From NCBI GenBank assembly GCA_030710605.1, contig CP092879.1, positions 45,079,151 through 45,143,150 of the forward strand: a stretch of DNA of 64,000 nucleotides, in the 5' to 3' direction. The DNA is from Cordylochernes scorpioides (taxonomy: Eukaryota > Arthropoda > Arachnida > Pseudoscorpiones > Chernetidae). Positions 1 to 11,402 of the stretch are shown here, piece by piece (the first letter of the stretch is position 1; each line of letters starts with the position of its first letter). The position numbers were made by a program, and so were the translations under genes. The notes under the pieces were generated by a model that worked only from the letters and a program-made list of their open reading frames with translations, was not told the origin of the DNA and ran no database searches.

Positions 1-430
1 AAGGAATAAAAGTTTACGGCGACGAGTTTCTTTTATTTGTGCTGTAAATTGGCAAGCTTTCGGACTATGACGTCCTTCAACAGGTAACTATCCAAGAAAC
101 TAGAAGATATAAAATGAAAGGAATCAAAAGCACGAATGTTTCTTTTATACATAATACAAACTTCTACTGTCCTTACTGCGATGAAAAATATATATTGGGA
201 GGGCTTGGCTCATCAAGGGTGAACCCTCCCAGCGGTTTCGCCAATTTAATCCACCAGACCGCTTCTTAGAGCTCTAATATTGTATTGGACGAATCTGCTT
301 ATATACGCAGCCACTGATGAGCCAAGCCCTCCCAATATATTTTATTTCATCGCAGTAAGGACAGTAGGAGTTTGTATTATGTATAAAAAAAAATATTCGT
401 GCTTTTGATTCCTTTCATTTTATATGTATA
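1..430. mobile_element. Penelope-like 3'-end foldback (PLE3)
   Basis: The two arms, about 108-216 and 318-425, are near-perfect reverse complements around a spacer of about 100 bp. Just outside the left arm, on the minus strand at 51-92, is the motif CTGTTGAAGGAC...GTCCGAAAGCTT. The same type of motif sits in the terminal regions of the two clear Penelope-like elements in this window. I infer a foldback made of two Penelope 3' ends. No RT or nuclease coding remains. The left boundary may lie outside the window. Confidence 0.5.
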
Positions 431-608
431 GATGGCGCGTTATTGCTTTGTTTTAAACTAGAGGATAATATATATAGTTAAGTTAATATTACTATTAAGT
501 AAATAGTAAAGTTAATATTAAGTAGACAGCAAGTATACAAGAAACCTAAGTGATGCAGAACAAGAGCATGTTCTTTGTTTTACATTCCCGAAGATAGTAT
601 GTAAAACA

Positions 609-855
609 GTGGTGGTGCTTATCCCCATGGTTAAACCAATTCCTGAAGTCCACTCCTCTCTAATTTTGCGATGGTAGTTATAGGCCTGGAAAATAGGTCC
701 TCTATTGTCAGTTCTGAGCATGACAAGATATGATGAATTGTGGTGGTGCTTATCTCCATGGTTAAACCAATTCCTGAAGTCCACTTCTCTCCAATTTTGC
801 GATGGTAGTTATAGGCCTTGAAATAGGTCCTCTATTGTCAGTTCTGAGCATGATA
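609..855. repeat. Two-copy tandem repeat, period 131 bp
   Basis: A block beginning GTGGTGGTGCTTATC at 609 recurs at 740 with a few substitutions and a small indel, and runs to about 855. An 88-codon minus-strand ORF covers the pair, but it shows no recognisable domain and I do not call it a gene. Confidence 0.8.
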
Positions 856-1599
856 TGTTCCGGAGAAGCTTCTGTACTATTGCATTTCAAGCAGTTATCG
901 AAGGTTTTTTTTTTGTCCATTTTGAAATTTTAAGGTTTTTATATGGCCACTTCTTAATCTTGCTAAAACTGTTGATTTCTATTGAGTTTTTGAAGTTCTT
1001 CTAATTGTTTCAATGGTTTGTACCAGTGATGATTTGAATAAGCTGTCATTTTTTATTTATATAATTTATGTAAAACAGTAGGGATCCAGAAAGGAATCAG
1101 CCACTTTGTCACAGGGTGGAACCATTTGTGAGGAAGGAAGTAGCATTTTCTAAGTCGTTTTTCTGAACTCTTGAAAACAATGCACATATTTGTACCCCTG
1201 ATTAAAATAACTAGAATTCCAGAATAGAATAACGAGTACGTAAGTTGCAGATAATGTAAGAGGAAATATTGTTCCCGGAAATATCACAGTCTTCCTAGTT
1301 CCAACTATTTTATCTTTAAAAAAGAAAGAAAGGCATCTACTTATCGGGCAACTGAAAGTTGCTGATGGCTTGCGCCATCTATCGGAATAAATATCAACTA
1401 TTCATTGATTTATTCCTGAATTGGCCTGATATTTTATCTTTGTTCGGGAAGATTTTTTAGCTAGATACTTTTCTGTCATGAGAGACTGTCTCTTCTAAAA
1501 GTTATTATACCCTATAGCAGTCACATCTAAGATATCTATAGATTACATATTGTTTTTTTAAGTAATAGATTTAAAGCGAACGAGGATGCGTGTCTTTTA
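856..1599. other. Non-coding interval with half of a foldback repeat
   Basis: No gene is visible. Positions about 1325-1435 match one arm of the foldback repeat found complete at 33790-34020 and 36360-36575 (shared core GCTGATGGCTTGCGCCATCT). The rest is AT-rich sequence that I cannot assign. Confidence 0.5.
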
Positions 1600-3556
1600 G
1601 GTTTTAATAAGGACGAGCTTTCGGGCCAATAACCCTTCTACAGGACATCATACCTAAATAAATGTGCATCTTATATACGTATCAAAAACTAGGAAAATTA
1701 GCATATATACAAGAAAAATAAACGTATTAGCATATATGTAAGAAAAGTAATAGTAAGAAATATCTGCAAGTTTTGAGTATGCTAAGTAGGGAAATCAAAA
1801 GGAGCTTCACGATTATGATACAATTCAATTAAGGCTGCATGAGTGAAACAATCCAAAATAAAACAAACTGGCAATGGTCAACTATGGTACACTATGGTAA
1901 TATTGCTTTGTATGCGTCTGGGATGTCTATGTGTCTATTAATACTATTGTGTTTTAAAGAGAGCAACGCCTCGACGACCAATCTTTTGAATTTGCTCTTG
2001 ATTCCTGAGTAATATGCCTGTGGGTGAGAGGTATCAAAAGAATGTCCTGTCTGTCTAATATGTTGCACAATGAGGGACCTGGGTTCACTATTTCTGATGT
2101 TTCTGTGGTGTTCGTCCATCCTATCCTTGATTCTTCGGCCTGTCTCTCCTATATACAAACTATTGCAATCTGAGCATTTTAACGAATACACGGAGTTTGT
2201 AAGAAATGGTAGGGCAACGGGAAAACTATTTCTGGTGATGGGATTTCTAACTATTGTTTCCAATTTAGGAGTGTTGGTATAATAGGTGCGGATACCGGAC
2301 TTGTTTTTTAAGAATCTAGAGATGCTGACACTATGGGTAGAGTATGGGATGATGCAAGTAGATCTAAAAGTTTGACTGTTTAGCTGCTGTTGGGGATTAT
2401 AAAAGTGTCTGAGGATGAAGTTTCTGGGGTAACCAGAGTTCATTAGGTGTTCGACCACATTTTGGGTCTCTGTTTGTCTGGAATCTGACGATGAACAGTG
2501 AGTAAAAATACGTTTCGAGAGGGTTTTGACAGTGTTAATTTTATGGCTAAGGGGGCAATATGATGAGTAGTGTATATAGGAGGGATGGAAGGAGGGCTTA
2601 TAGTGTACGTTGGTAATGTACCTGCAATTTTGTTTTGTAATCATAATATCTAAGAAAGCTAGGGAACTATTGTTTTCTTTTTCTACTGTGAATTAGATGT
2701 CCGGGTATAGTGAATTTAATTTGGTATGAATATTATCTAAGGATTCAGTTTTAACTATACAGAAAATGTCGTCGATATATCTAAACCAAGTGTGGATATC
2801 CGCTGGGAAATGACCTGTAATTAAACTATCTACTTTCCGCATAACTATTTCTGATAGTGGTGAAGACAGAGGGCTACCCATGGGAGTGCCCTTAGATTGC
2901 CTGTAATAACGTTTATCAAAATTGAAAATACTATTGCTCAGACAAATCGATATTAAGGAGGTTAATTTAGTTATCATATCTGCTGTATACCCATGCGTCC
3001 GGAGGAATTCTATGGTGCATTCTAAGATGAGGGGGTGGGGGAGACTAGGGTATAGATTAATTACATCAAAAGATATCATTAGACTGTTGGGGACAACCGG
3101 TAATTGCTGTATATGGTTTAAGAATTTAGGTGTGGAAGAGATGGACGCCCTCTTTAAGTATGGGTATGATTATCTTAGCTAAGAACTGAGCTAACGGGGC
3201 TGTAGGGGAGAGATGAAATGCAACTATTGGCCTAAGGGGGATATTTATCTTATGTACCTTAGGGAGGCCGTAGATGTAGGCCTGACCATGTAGATTCGAA
3301 AGAAAGTTTTGGAGTTCATCAGTTGTTATAATTTTGTTCCTGCAAAGGGTCCTGAGTTCTTTTTTTTATTTGGAATTCGAGACAGTTTGTTCATTCCGCT
3401 GTGGCCGGGGTGAATACATCCGAGTTGCTCAAGATTTGATTCATTCCTGAGATGTAGTCCGTGGTATTCATTATGACGGTTCTGGATCCCTTGTCAGATC
3501 TTGTGATAACTATGTTATTATTTTTAGACAGTGTTCTTGTAATCTGGTTAGCATAA
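1600..3556 (-). mobile_element. Penelope-like element PLE1, minus-strand copy
   Basis: This copy encodes, from high to low coordinate, the end of the RT N-terminal region, the RT core and a C-terminal GIY-YIG endonuclease. It then has a 3' region with a hammerhead-like motif at 1611-1644. It meets a plus-strand copy of the same element head to head at about 3556. The two copies are nearly identical over the RT and nuclease. Confidence 0.85.
1892..3190 (-). pseudogene. PLE1 RT/GIY-YIG ORF, disrupted copy
   Basis: The RT part is open at 2693-3079 (GTPMGSPLS and YIDD motifs) and the nuclease part at 1892-2644 (LYIGETGRR motif). An in-frame TAA at about 2692 separates them; the plus-strand twin at 15977-17164 has CAA there. 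A short deletion near 3150, relative to the twin, also breaks the frame upstream. The protein would copy element RNA into DNA and nick the target, but this copy cannot make a full-length product without readthrough. Confidence 0.85.
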
Positions 3557-3918
3557 AAAAATAATAATAACATAGTTATCACAAGATCTGACAAGGGATC
3601 CAGAACCGTCATAATGAATACCACGGACTACATCTCAGGAATGAATCAAATCTTGAGCAACTCGGATGTATTCACCCCGGCCACAGCGGATGAACAAACT
3701 GTCTCGAATTCCAAATACAAAAAAAGAACTCAGGACCCTTTGCAGGAACAAAATTATAACAACTGATGAACTCCAAAACTTTCTTTCGAATCTACATGGT
3801 CAGGCCTACATCTACGGCCTCCCTAAGGTACATAAGATAAATATCCCCCTTAGGCCAATAGTTGCATTTCTTCTCTCCCCTACAGCCCGTTAGCTCAGTT
3901 CTTAGCTAAGATAATCAT
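3557..3918 (+). pseudogene. PLE1 plus copy, 5' segment of RT region
   Basis: This segment encodes the RT N-terminal region, including ITRSDKGSR and a YIYGLPKVHK motif typical of Penelope RT. A one-base difference near 3690 shifts the frame. Reading stops at 3918, where another element is inserted, and resumes at 15868 in the RT core. A 12-bp duplication (TAAGATAATCAT, 3907-3918 and 15868-15879) marks the interruption. The 5' end is truncated at the head-to-head junction. Confidence 0.8.
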
Positions 3919-4384
3919 TAAAGGTAAAGACTCTTCTAGTAAGGTATATCAATTAAGAAGGATCAGAAGATGAGTTTCTTTTATTGTATGAATGCTACGA
4001 GCTTTCGGGCAAAAGCCCTTCGACAGGCAAAAATTATAACTATACTTAGAAAGATAACGATTTATATATGTTAATCTTAACAGAAGAACCGTTTTTTGAG
4101 GAAAGTAAATATTAAATCTGCAGTCTGAAACCACGAGACGGCGCATGGTTTGGGCTATTGAAATAAACATGTGGGAGGTTTAAATGTAGTTTGTGTAGGC
4201 TGCGGGGATGTCTATTTTTCTATTTATGCTTTGTAGCTTGGATGAAACTATGGATTCCAGAACCAAATTTAAACCTCCCACATGTTTATTTCAATAGCCC
4301 AAACCATGCGCCGTCTCGTGGTTTCAGACTGCAGATTTAATATTTACTTTCCTCAAAAAACGGTCTTCTGTTAAGATTAACATA
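3919..4384 (-). mobile_element. PLE2 foldback, left part
   Basis: This is a second Penelope family inserted in PLE1. On the minus strand at about 4180-4268 is the C-terminal tail of its nuclease ORF (a SINRKIDIPAAY-like end, close to SINRHIDIPDAY of PLE1). Its 3' region follows, with a hammerhead-like motif at 3994-4027. From about 4265 the sequence turns into an inverted copy of the same 3' region, which continues after the mariner insertion at 15748-15867. The 12-bp duplication of PLE1 sequence flanks the whole insertion. Confidence 0.75.
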
Positions 4385-4782
4385 CAGGGTGATCCAAAAG
4401 TCCCGCACAACTTTAAAAATTAATAACTCCGCGAATATTTGCGCTAGAGCAATGCGGTAAACACCATTGTGTTCAGGATGCAATGGGATTTTTTATGGCA
4501 AATAATGAAATTTTCGAAATTGATTTTAGTTACAACTTTATTCGCTAGATGGCGCTCCACCAGAATCAGAGATTCAGCGGCCAAATTGTTTGATAAATTG
4601 AAAAATATAACTGATCGACACGTATTTTTCCTTTTTGAATACCAGGAAAGAACCCTAATAATATCAAATAACAAATTAATAAAACACCACTTCGCCAAAA
4701 GTATGAAGAATTGGTTAACGATTTTCAAATACAATCAGAGATATGTAAAATAGGTAAATGCAAATTAAACATGTTGCAAAAA
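4385..4782. repeat. Left terminal inverted repeat of composite A
   Basis: This repeat is about 398 bp long and pairs with 15349-15745. It carries overlapping ORFs on both strands (4469-4753 plus, 94 codons; 4444-4734 minus, 96 codons), kept open in the other end copies. Neither resembles a known domain, and the pattern may only reflect copy similarity. Confidence 0.85.
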
Positions 4783-5039
4783 GAAAATTGATATTTCAGA
4801 TACGGTTTGTTTCCGAAGATAATAAATTTCTAATATTTTTAATTCAACTCTCACTCAGTATTGATTATATTTATTTTAATTCATCTGAAAAATATGTATC
4901 TATCTCTGATAATTTATTTCACTCTGGAATGCCGTTGTTGTTGTCGTGTCCAATAAAGAACCTCAGATGTATTCATGTATCTCCATCAAAGCAGCAGCAT
5001 CTTGTGTGTATAAAGCAGCTGCTCTGGGTCTATGTCTAA
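4783..5039 (-). other. 3' tail of LINE1 inside composite A
   Basis: This AT-rich interval lies between the left inverted repeat and the LINE1 coding relic. On the minus strand it continues the LINE1 reading direction, so I take it as LINE1 3' sequence. No gene is seen. Confidence 0.5.
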
Positions 5040-5725
5040 TTTTTGCAAGGCTGCGGCCATTGCTGGCTATGAGAATATGTGGGTAGGTGTAAGTTCCACA
5101 CCAGGACAATTGTTGCATGCCCTATAGGTTCTTGTGCCATCTGGATGTATTGTCATTCCTTTATAGTGTTTTGTTCTAAGTCTTGTTATAGTTTTTGTCA
5201 TTTTTCTCTCAGAGTTTATTTCGCATTTTGATCTTTTCTTATTTTTTTTTGTTTAATTATCTTGTATATTGACAATGAAATTAGCGTCAAATAATGACAT
5301 TTGTTCTTTCCTTTGTCTCAACTTTCTGGCTTCCTATGCCAATTCGAATGCCATTTCATTAACCCTGATCCCAGCATGGGCAGGGATTCAATGTAGAATG
5401 CAGTTATTCTCCAATGGTTCCAGTTGGGTAAGTAGCGAGTGTATTTTCTGTGTGATTTTAGTATTGCTCTTCTGAATTGCTTCTAGAGCGGATATGGAGT
5501 CGCTGTATATTAAAATTCCTTCTGCTTGATGCAGGGATGGTTGGTTAAGGCATACATCAAGGGCTTTCCAGAATGCTGTCAGTTCACAAGTGAAGTTTGA
5601 CGAAATCTGTCCTGCTCCTTCTTTGATTTTGATGTTTGTTCCATCTTGCAGTATTATGTTGATTCCGGCCCCTCCATTACTCAGGGTAAGGTCTGAAGAT
5701 CCATCTGTATATGCTGTTGAAGGGC
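5040..5725 (-). pseudogene. LINE1 relic: RNase H domain and C-terminus
   Basis: A 119-codon minus-strand ORF (5388-5747) has an RNase H signature: an AYTDGSSD start, an ELTAFWKAL helix and an IYSDSISALEAI motif. After a frameshift the strand continues with a WIPAHAGI-like motif and a cysteine-bearing tail typical of Jockey-superfamily ORF2 ends. RT and endonuclease are missing. At about 5725 it meets LINE2 head to head. The matching copy in composite B is 57440-58170. Confidence 0.8.
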
Positions 5726-8700
5726 GTGGCCTAGCAATTTTAATCAATAATTTGTACTATGAGGACATAGCCGTTAATATTACAAACACATTAGACCTCG
5801 AAGCCCAAGGTATCAAAGTCTACCTCAATCAAAACAAAGCCATCCACATATACAATATGTATCACCCTCCAAACAATACATTTATTGACGATGGAACAAT
5901 GGCTCAATTTCTTACAGACAACACTATTATTGTAGGTGACCTTAATGCCAAACATCAACTATGGGGATGTTCTACGCCAAACCCAAGAGGCAAAATACTA
6001 TCAAACATATTTGACGACAATGCCTTCATGTGCTTAAATGATGGGAATCCTACCCATCATTCCAACAAGCTATAATACTGCACAAGCCCTTGATATAAGT
6101 TTTTACTATCCTGACATTTTCCACAAATGCAAATAGCAAATATTAAAAAGTTTTGGAAGTGATCATTTGCCTAATTTGATAGAAATTAGCACCAAGACCA
6201 AAACTAGCTCAATTAAGAAAAATTCTGGAACTTCAAAAAGGCTAATATGATATCTTTCGAAAACACCATTATTAAAGCAGCCAAAGTTTCAATACCAAGA
6301 GGTAATAATAAGAAATGGATTCCAAATAATCACACCAGGCAAAAAATATTCAAACACTTATAACTAGAAGAAATGAACTACAAAAAAAGTGCAGCCAAAA
6401 CCAAAAATATTGTCGAACTGAACTGAACAATGTGATTGCAAAAATAAAAAAGATTATACGTAAATGTGAAAAGGGAAAATGGAAACAAACTTGTGAAAAC
6501 CTGAACCCAAGAAACCCAAATACAAAACTTTGGAATTTGGCAAAACAAATTGACAGAGTCCAGCCACAAACTGAAAACACAAATATGATTAAGAATACAG
6601 ATGGTACACCAGCAACTAATGACAAAATTGCTGCCAATCTTTTAGGTAATTCATATCAAATAAGTAGTAAAATCAAGGTTGAAAAAAGGCCCGAAAGATT
6701 ATTCATGACTGTAAAAATGTCACCAGCACTCATAATATTTTCCATGAAAAAATCAATATGAAAGAGCTAGCTTATGCATTAGAAAACATTGACCTAAACA
6801 AGACTCCTGGGCCAGATGGAATCCATGGCCGAATGATATCAAACTTGGGCAAAATTGGCAAAGAAAGACTTCTTAATATTTTCAATAACTCCTGGAAAAT
6901 TGGAAAATTGCCTCAAGACTGTAAAAATGCAACAATAATTCCCATTAAAAACTTGACAAATCTGCTGATGACCCGAAAAACTACCGACCTATCTCCCTAA
7001 CAAATATTTGCTACAAATTAATGGAAAAAATTATACTCAGACGACTCACCTACTACCCCGACACAAGAAATCTCTTACCAGAAGAACAATATGGATTTAG
7101 GAAAGGACATGGAACAATAGACCAACTCTTATTTTTCACACAAAAGGTAAAAGATGCAAAACAAAAAACCTGCTAACCACACCATAGCTGCTTTTTAGAC
7201 CTTACACAAGCTTTTGATAAGGGGGGTATGGAAAAACAAGTTAATTACAAAATTATACAAACATATCAAATTGATGGAAAATATATTACTTGGATAAATG
7301 ATTCTCTTAAAAATATGCAAATCAGGGTCAAATATAATGGCACTCTATCTAAAACCTTCAAATTGTACCAAGGATTACCACAAGGATCAGTCCTTAGCCC
7401 AACTCTCTTCACCCTATTTATTGCAGGCATAGAAGAAAATATTTTCACATAAAACCAATATTGGACTTTCGCTGATGACATTATTCTATGGAGCAGCAAC
7501 ACTAACTGGAAAAAAGCTTGAAGAGATTTGAACAAGACTCTTCTCCACTAGAAAAATTTGCAAATAAACATAAATTAGAATTTAACCCCCAACAATCTGA
7601 AACCGTCTTTTTACTACGATAAGAAACTATACAAATAAAACCAAATATTATTCTGAAAGAACAACAATTGCAATATAATAAACATCTAAAATATCTCGGC
7701 TACACCCTGGATCCAGAAATTAACTCCAGTAGCATATTGAAGGAGTTGTTAGAAAAGGAAGAGGCCGACTAAAATCTTGAAATATATTTCAGGAAGAGTG
7801 GGGAGCTGAAGCAACAACACTAAAATTAACTTACACATCTCAAATGAGACCAATCTTGGAATATGGATATCAATCTATGGTTACAGCATCTGAAACAAAT
7901 CTAAAAACACTGGAAAGGATACAACTAAATGCAGCTAGAATTATTGAGGTCTTCGAAAAAACCTGCCCTAATGATATTGTACTTTACGAGGCAGACATTA
8001 TGCCCTTAAAGAATAGAATAAGCTACAATCTGCCAAAATATATAAACAAAATCAAGAGTTATGAAAACAAACACAGAACTCTCAATTACATACTTAATTG
8101 GGAACCCAATATAAGACTCAAAAAAGAAGGCCCTCTCACTGGCCAAAAGAAATGGATTTTTAAAATATAAAGTGGAAAAATATTATTCAGCTGAAAAAAT
8201 ATCTCCATGCGAACCACTAACAAAATATTATTTTTAATGCCACTTTAAATGAACCCACCAAAAGACAATACCAAAATCCAGAAAACTTAAAACAATTATC
8301 ATTAGAAATAATTAATAAAATTCCTAAAAATGCAATAACTATCTATACCGATGGTAGCAGAGACGAGTTGGGACACACTGGTAGTGGCTCTCTCATTAAA
8401 ACCACAAATGGCAATGAGAAAATAAACAGAAGAAACCCAGAATTTTGCTCAGTCTTCGGATCAGAACTTATAGCCATCTATGAAGTCTTAAAATCCACCA
8501 GAAACATTAAACATCACGATATATGGATTCTTACTGATAGTAGAAGTGCCATACAACACTTGAGTCACACAGGGGAACTTAGAGACAAAGTATGCAGGAA
8601 CATAATTGGTTATCCCCAAAAACTCTCAATACCTCAAAAATTCATCTTCAATGGATACCCTTACATGTTAGCATTGAAGGCAATGAAGCTGCTGATGCGC

Positions 8701-9038
8701 TAGCGAAAAAAGGCACAAAAGAACCCTTGCTACAGAAAAATAAACTTACTTTTAAAGAAATAGAAACAGTAGCCAAAATAACAAGAAATGGAGGATCCCA
8801 CCTAAGCACAGTTGGTATACCCTAGAAGCAGATGGCCACCCAGACCTTTCGGTCCACAAGCCGGCATGCGAAGCATGCCCTCCGCTGCTATTCTGTTCAA
8901 CTCATAAGCCAAGTAACGGTATCCAAGCTAGTGCTTGGACATTGTACCTTGAAACACCACCTCCCAGACAACGTGTCTGGAAGGATTTCTATACCGGTGG
9001 CCTTTAATCACAGCAAAATAGGAAATTATCTACTGTGT
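5726..9038 (+). pseudogene. LINE2 relic: endonuclease, RT and RNase H
   Basis: Broken ORFs in order encode an AP-like endonuclease (VGDLNAKHQLWG), an RT (TPGPDGIHG, LPQGSVLSPTLF, then a FADD box near 7475) and an RNase H (ITIYTDGSRD, LTDSRSAIQHL, EGNEAADALAKKG near 8690). The start is inside the endonuclease, so the 5' end is lost. Multiple stops and frameshifts show it is dead. It ends tail to tail against LINE3 at about 9038. The counterpart is 54115-57440 in composite B. Confidence 0.85.
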
Positions 9039-9039
9039 C

Positions 9040-11402
9040 CAGCAGGGACCGCGGGAGGCAGCCCCCGGGTCGACTCTGTTCACTCACAGCTGAGGAAAAG
9101 CTCAGCTGCCACGTCGTGGGCTTTCTCAAGAAGCTTGCTGTGATTTCTCAGCAGCTTACCCTCGATCGCGCCCCTCGCCCTCCTTCTCTCTTCCTGCACA
9201 CCCACTACCCTTGGACAATCCAAGACGTAGTGGCGTGCATTCACATCCCTTACTCCATAGACGCAATCAGGGTTTCTCTTAATTTTAAATCTGTGGAGAC
9301 TCGGGGAAGAGCCCATGTCCCGAACTACCCTAATGAGTTTGTGGGACATTACCTTACAGAGGTACATGGGTGTTGTTACCCAATTGAATACCTCTCTCCC
9401 CTTCACAATGTTCCTCCATCTGTCCAACCATAAGTCCTGGACGTGCCCCCTGATCCTCCTATAAACTTCTTTCTTGGTCACTGGGGTCCTCAGTGATCTA
9501 CCTCTTAAGCATCCTGCCTTAGCGATCCTGTCTGCGAACTCATTACCTTCGATGAGGCTGTGCCTCCTAAACCAAGGGAGCTCCGGAGCCCGCGTCATCA
9601 TCTCCAACTCCTGGATTATTTGCATGCGCGAGTTGCCCTTTCTCCAGATTGATGGCGACGAGGGCCGACATACAATCTGAATAGAGGCGGTCCGGGCTAA
9701 AGTTCTTCTCGGCACACACTCTGAGGGCTATCCTGATCGCAACCAGCTCGGCTGAAAAGACCAATTCGTCCACTCTGAGTGTTAAACTTTCTTGGAAGAT
9801 CAGCTCTCCATTAGTGTATATCACTACCCAGCTCAGTATTGTTCCAGACCTACTCCCATCAGTAAAAACCTCCGTGCCATTCCCTGTCGGCTCTCCAGGA
9901 CTCCAATTCCACTTTGGCAACCACTGCGGAGGCTTTCTTGGGTCCCTCTTCCATTACAGGGCACCCGCTTCAAGTCCCAGGGCATCTTCCCTGTTCTCCC
10001 AGAGCTTCTGTCTGATGGTCTCCTCCTCTAGTTTCAATCCCAGGGGAATAAGACCAGCGAGGACCAATAAGGCCTCACTGCTGGTAGTGCGTTATCCCCC
10101 TGTGATTCTGAGTGCCGCTTTCCTCTGCACTCTCTCTAGAGTAGTCGCCACCTTCTGATCCCTGTTTCGGCGACACCAAGCCCTGGAAGCATATAGCAGG
10201 ATTGGCTCGACACAGGAGAGGCAGAGGTTCCTAAAAATAGTACCCTCCTTCTCCCCCCCCCCCCCCCCCTGTTGAGAGCCAATCAGGACAGGCCTGCACA
10301 ACGCCTCCCTGCCTCTCGCCACCATCTCCTCCGCCTGGTATTGCCAACCCATCTTGTCATCAATGACCACCCCCAGGATGGTCATCCTATTGACCAACGA
10401 TACCCTCCGTCCTTCGATCTGGATAGCCGGCTTGTGTTCCCATTTGATCCCTTTCCTTTTATTTCTTATGTCCCTTGCCTTAAAGCTGAGGGCTTTAGTT
10501 TTGGCGACATTGAACTTAAGGCCAGAGTCATAGGCCCAGTTCGAGAGAATTTGGAGAGAAGTTTCACCACACTTCTCAGCCTTCGCTCTCGAAGCAGCCT
10601 CAATGATGAGGAACTGGTCGTCAGCATAGAGAACAAGCCTGGCTCCCTCAGGGAGCTCCTCCTGGAAAACGGTGTTTACCAGGATATTCCACAGAATAGG
10701 TCCGCAGCAAGAGCCCTGGGGGCAACCCCTAGCCACAGTTTTTTTCCAACTTCCGCCCACCAAAACTGAGGCTAATCCGTCTATCCCTCAGAAGGTCACG
10801 AACCAAGCTGCACAAATTATCAGGACAACCCATGTCCATCAAATTTCTCATCAGCTTGTTCCAACTCATGGAGTTGAACGCGCCATCAATGTCCAGGGCC
10901 ACGAAAAGAACCCTTATTTAAGCCCATCTCAACCCCCTCTAACACCTCGTTCAGAGCTGTGGTTGTGGACTTCCCTTCCCTAAAACCATGTTGGAAAGAG
11001 GAAAGGAGCTCATTACTCTCTAGCCAGTGCTTCAGTCGCTGAGCTAGTAGGCTATCCAGGACCATACCTAGACACACTAGTAAAGAAAGCATACGATAAT
11101 CATTAGGAGAATTACCCCTTTCTACCAAACCTTTCTAGAAGCACTACTCAGGTAACCTTCCATGCCTCAGGAAATGTACCTGTGTCCAGGCACCTATTGA
11201 ATAACCTGGAAAGAAGCGATGGGTGCATCCTTATCAGGGCTTTCACGACCGTGTTATCGATCCCTTCGGGACCAGGAGATTTCCTTTTCCCGAACTTGAA
11301 AGCCCGTCAGTTTCACCTCATTCTCAGAAAAGGGCGGATCTACCAAACCAGAAGTGGTCAGAGAGATCTCGTCCTCTGGTTCCTCGTTTCCGAAGTGCCG
11401 AT
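9040..11402 (-). pseudogene. LINE3 relic: R1-like RT and RNase H
   Basis: From 11402 downward the minus strand encodes RT N-terminal sequence (10886-11128, NDYRMLSLLVCLG), an RT core with GCPQGSCCGPILWN and YADDQ (10092-10763), an RNase H with VFTDGSRSG and YSDCMSALVAI (9567-9920), and a C-terminal Cys/His tail (9080-9715). The GCPQGS...LWN box suggests the R1 side of the Jockey superfamily. A run of about 18 C at 10252-10270 and several frameshifts break it. The RT N-terminus is fused to LINE4 at about 11402. Confidence 0.85.

Noticed and set aside
10272-10769. 165-codon plus ORF opposite LINE3 RT
   Set aside because: Shadow of the minus-strand RT, which carries the YADD and GCPQGS motifs.
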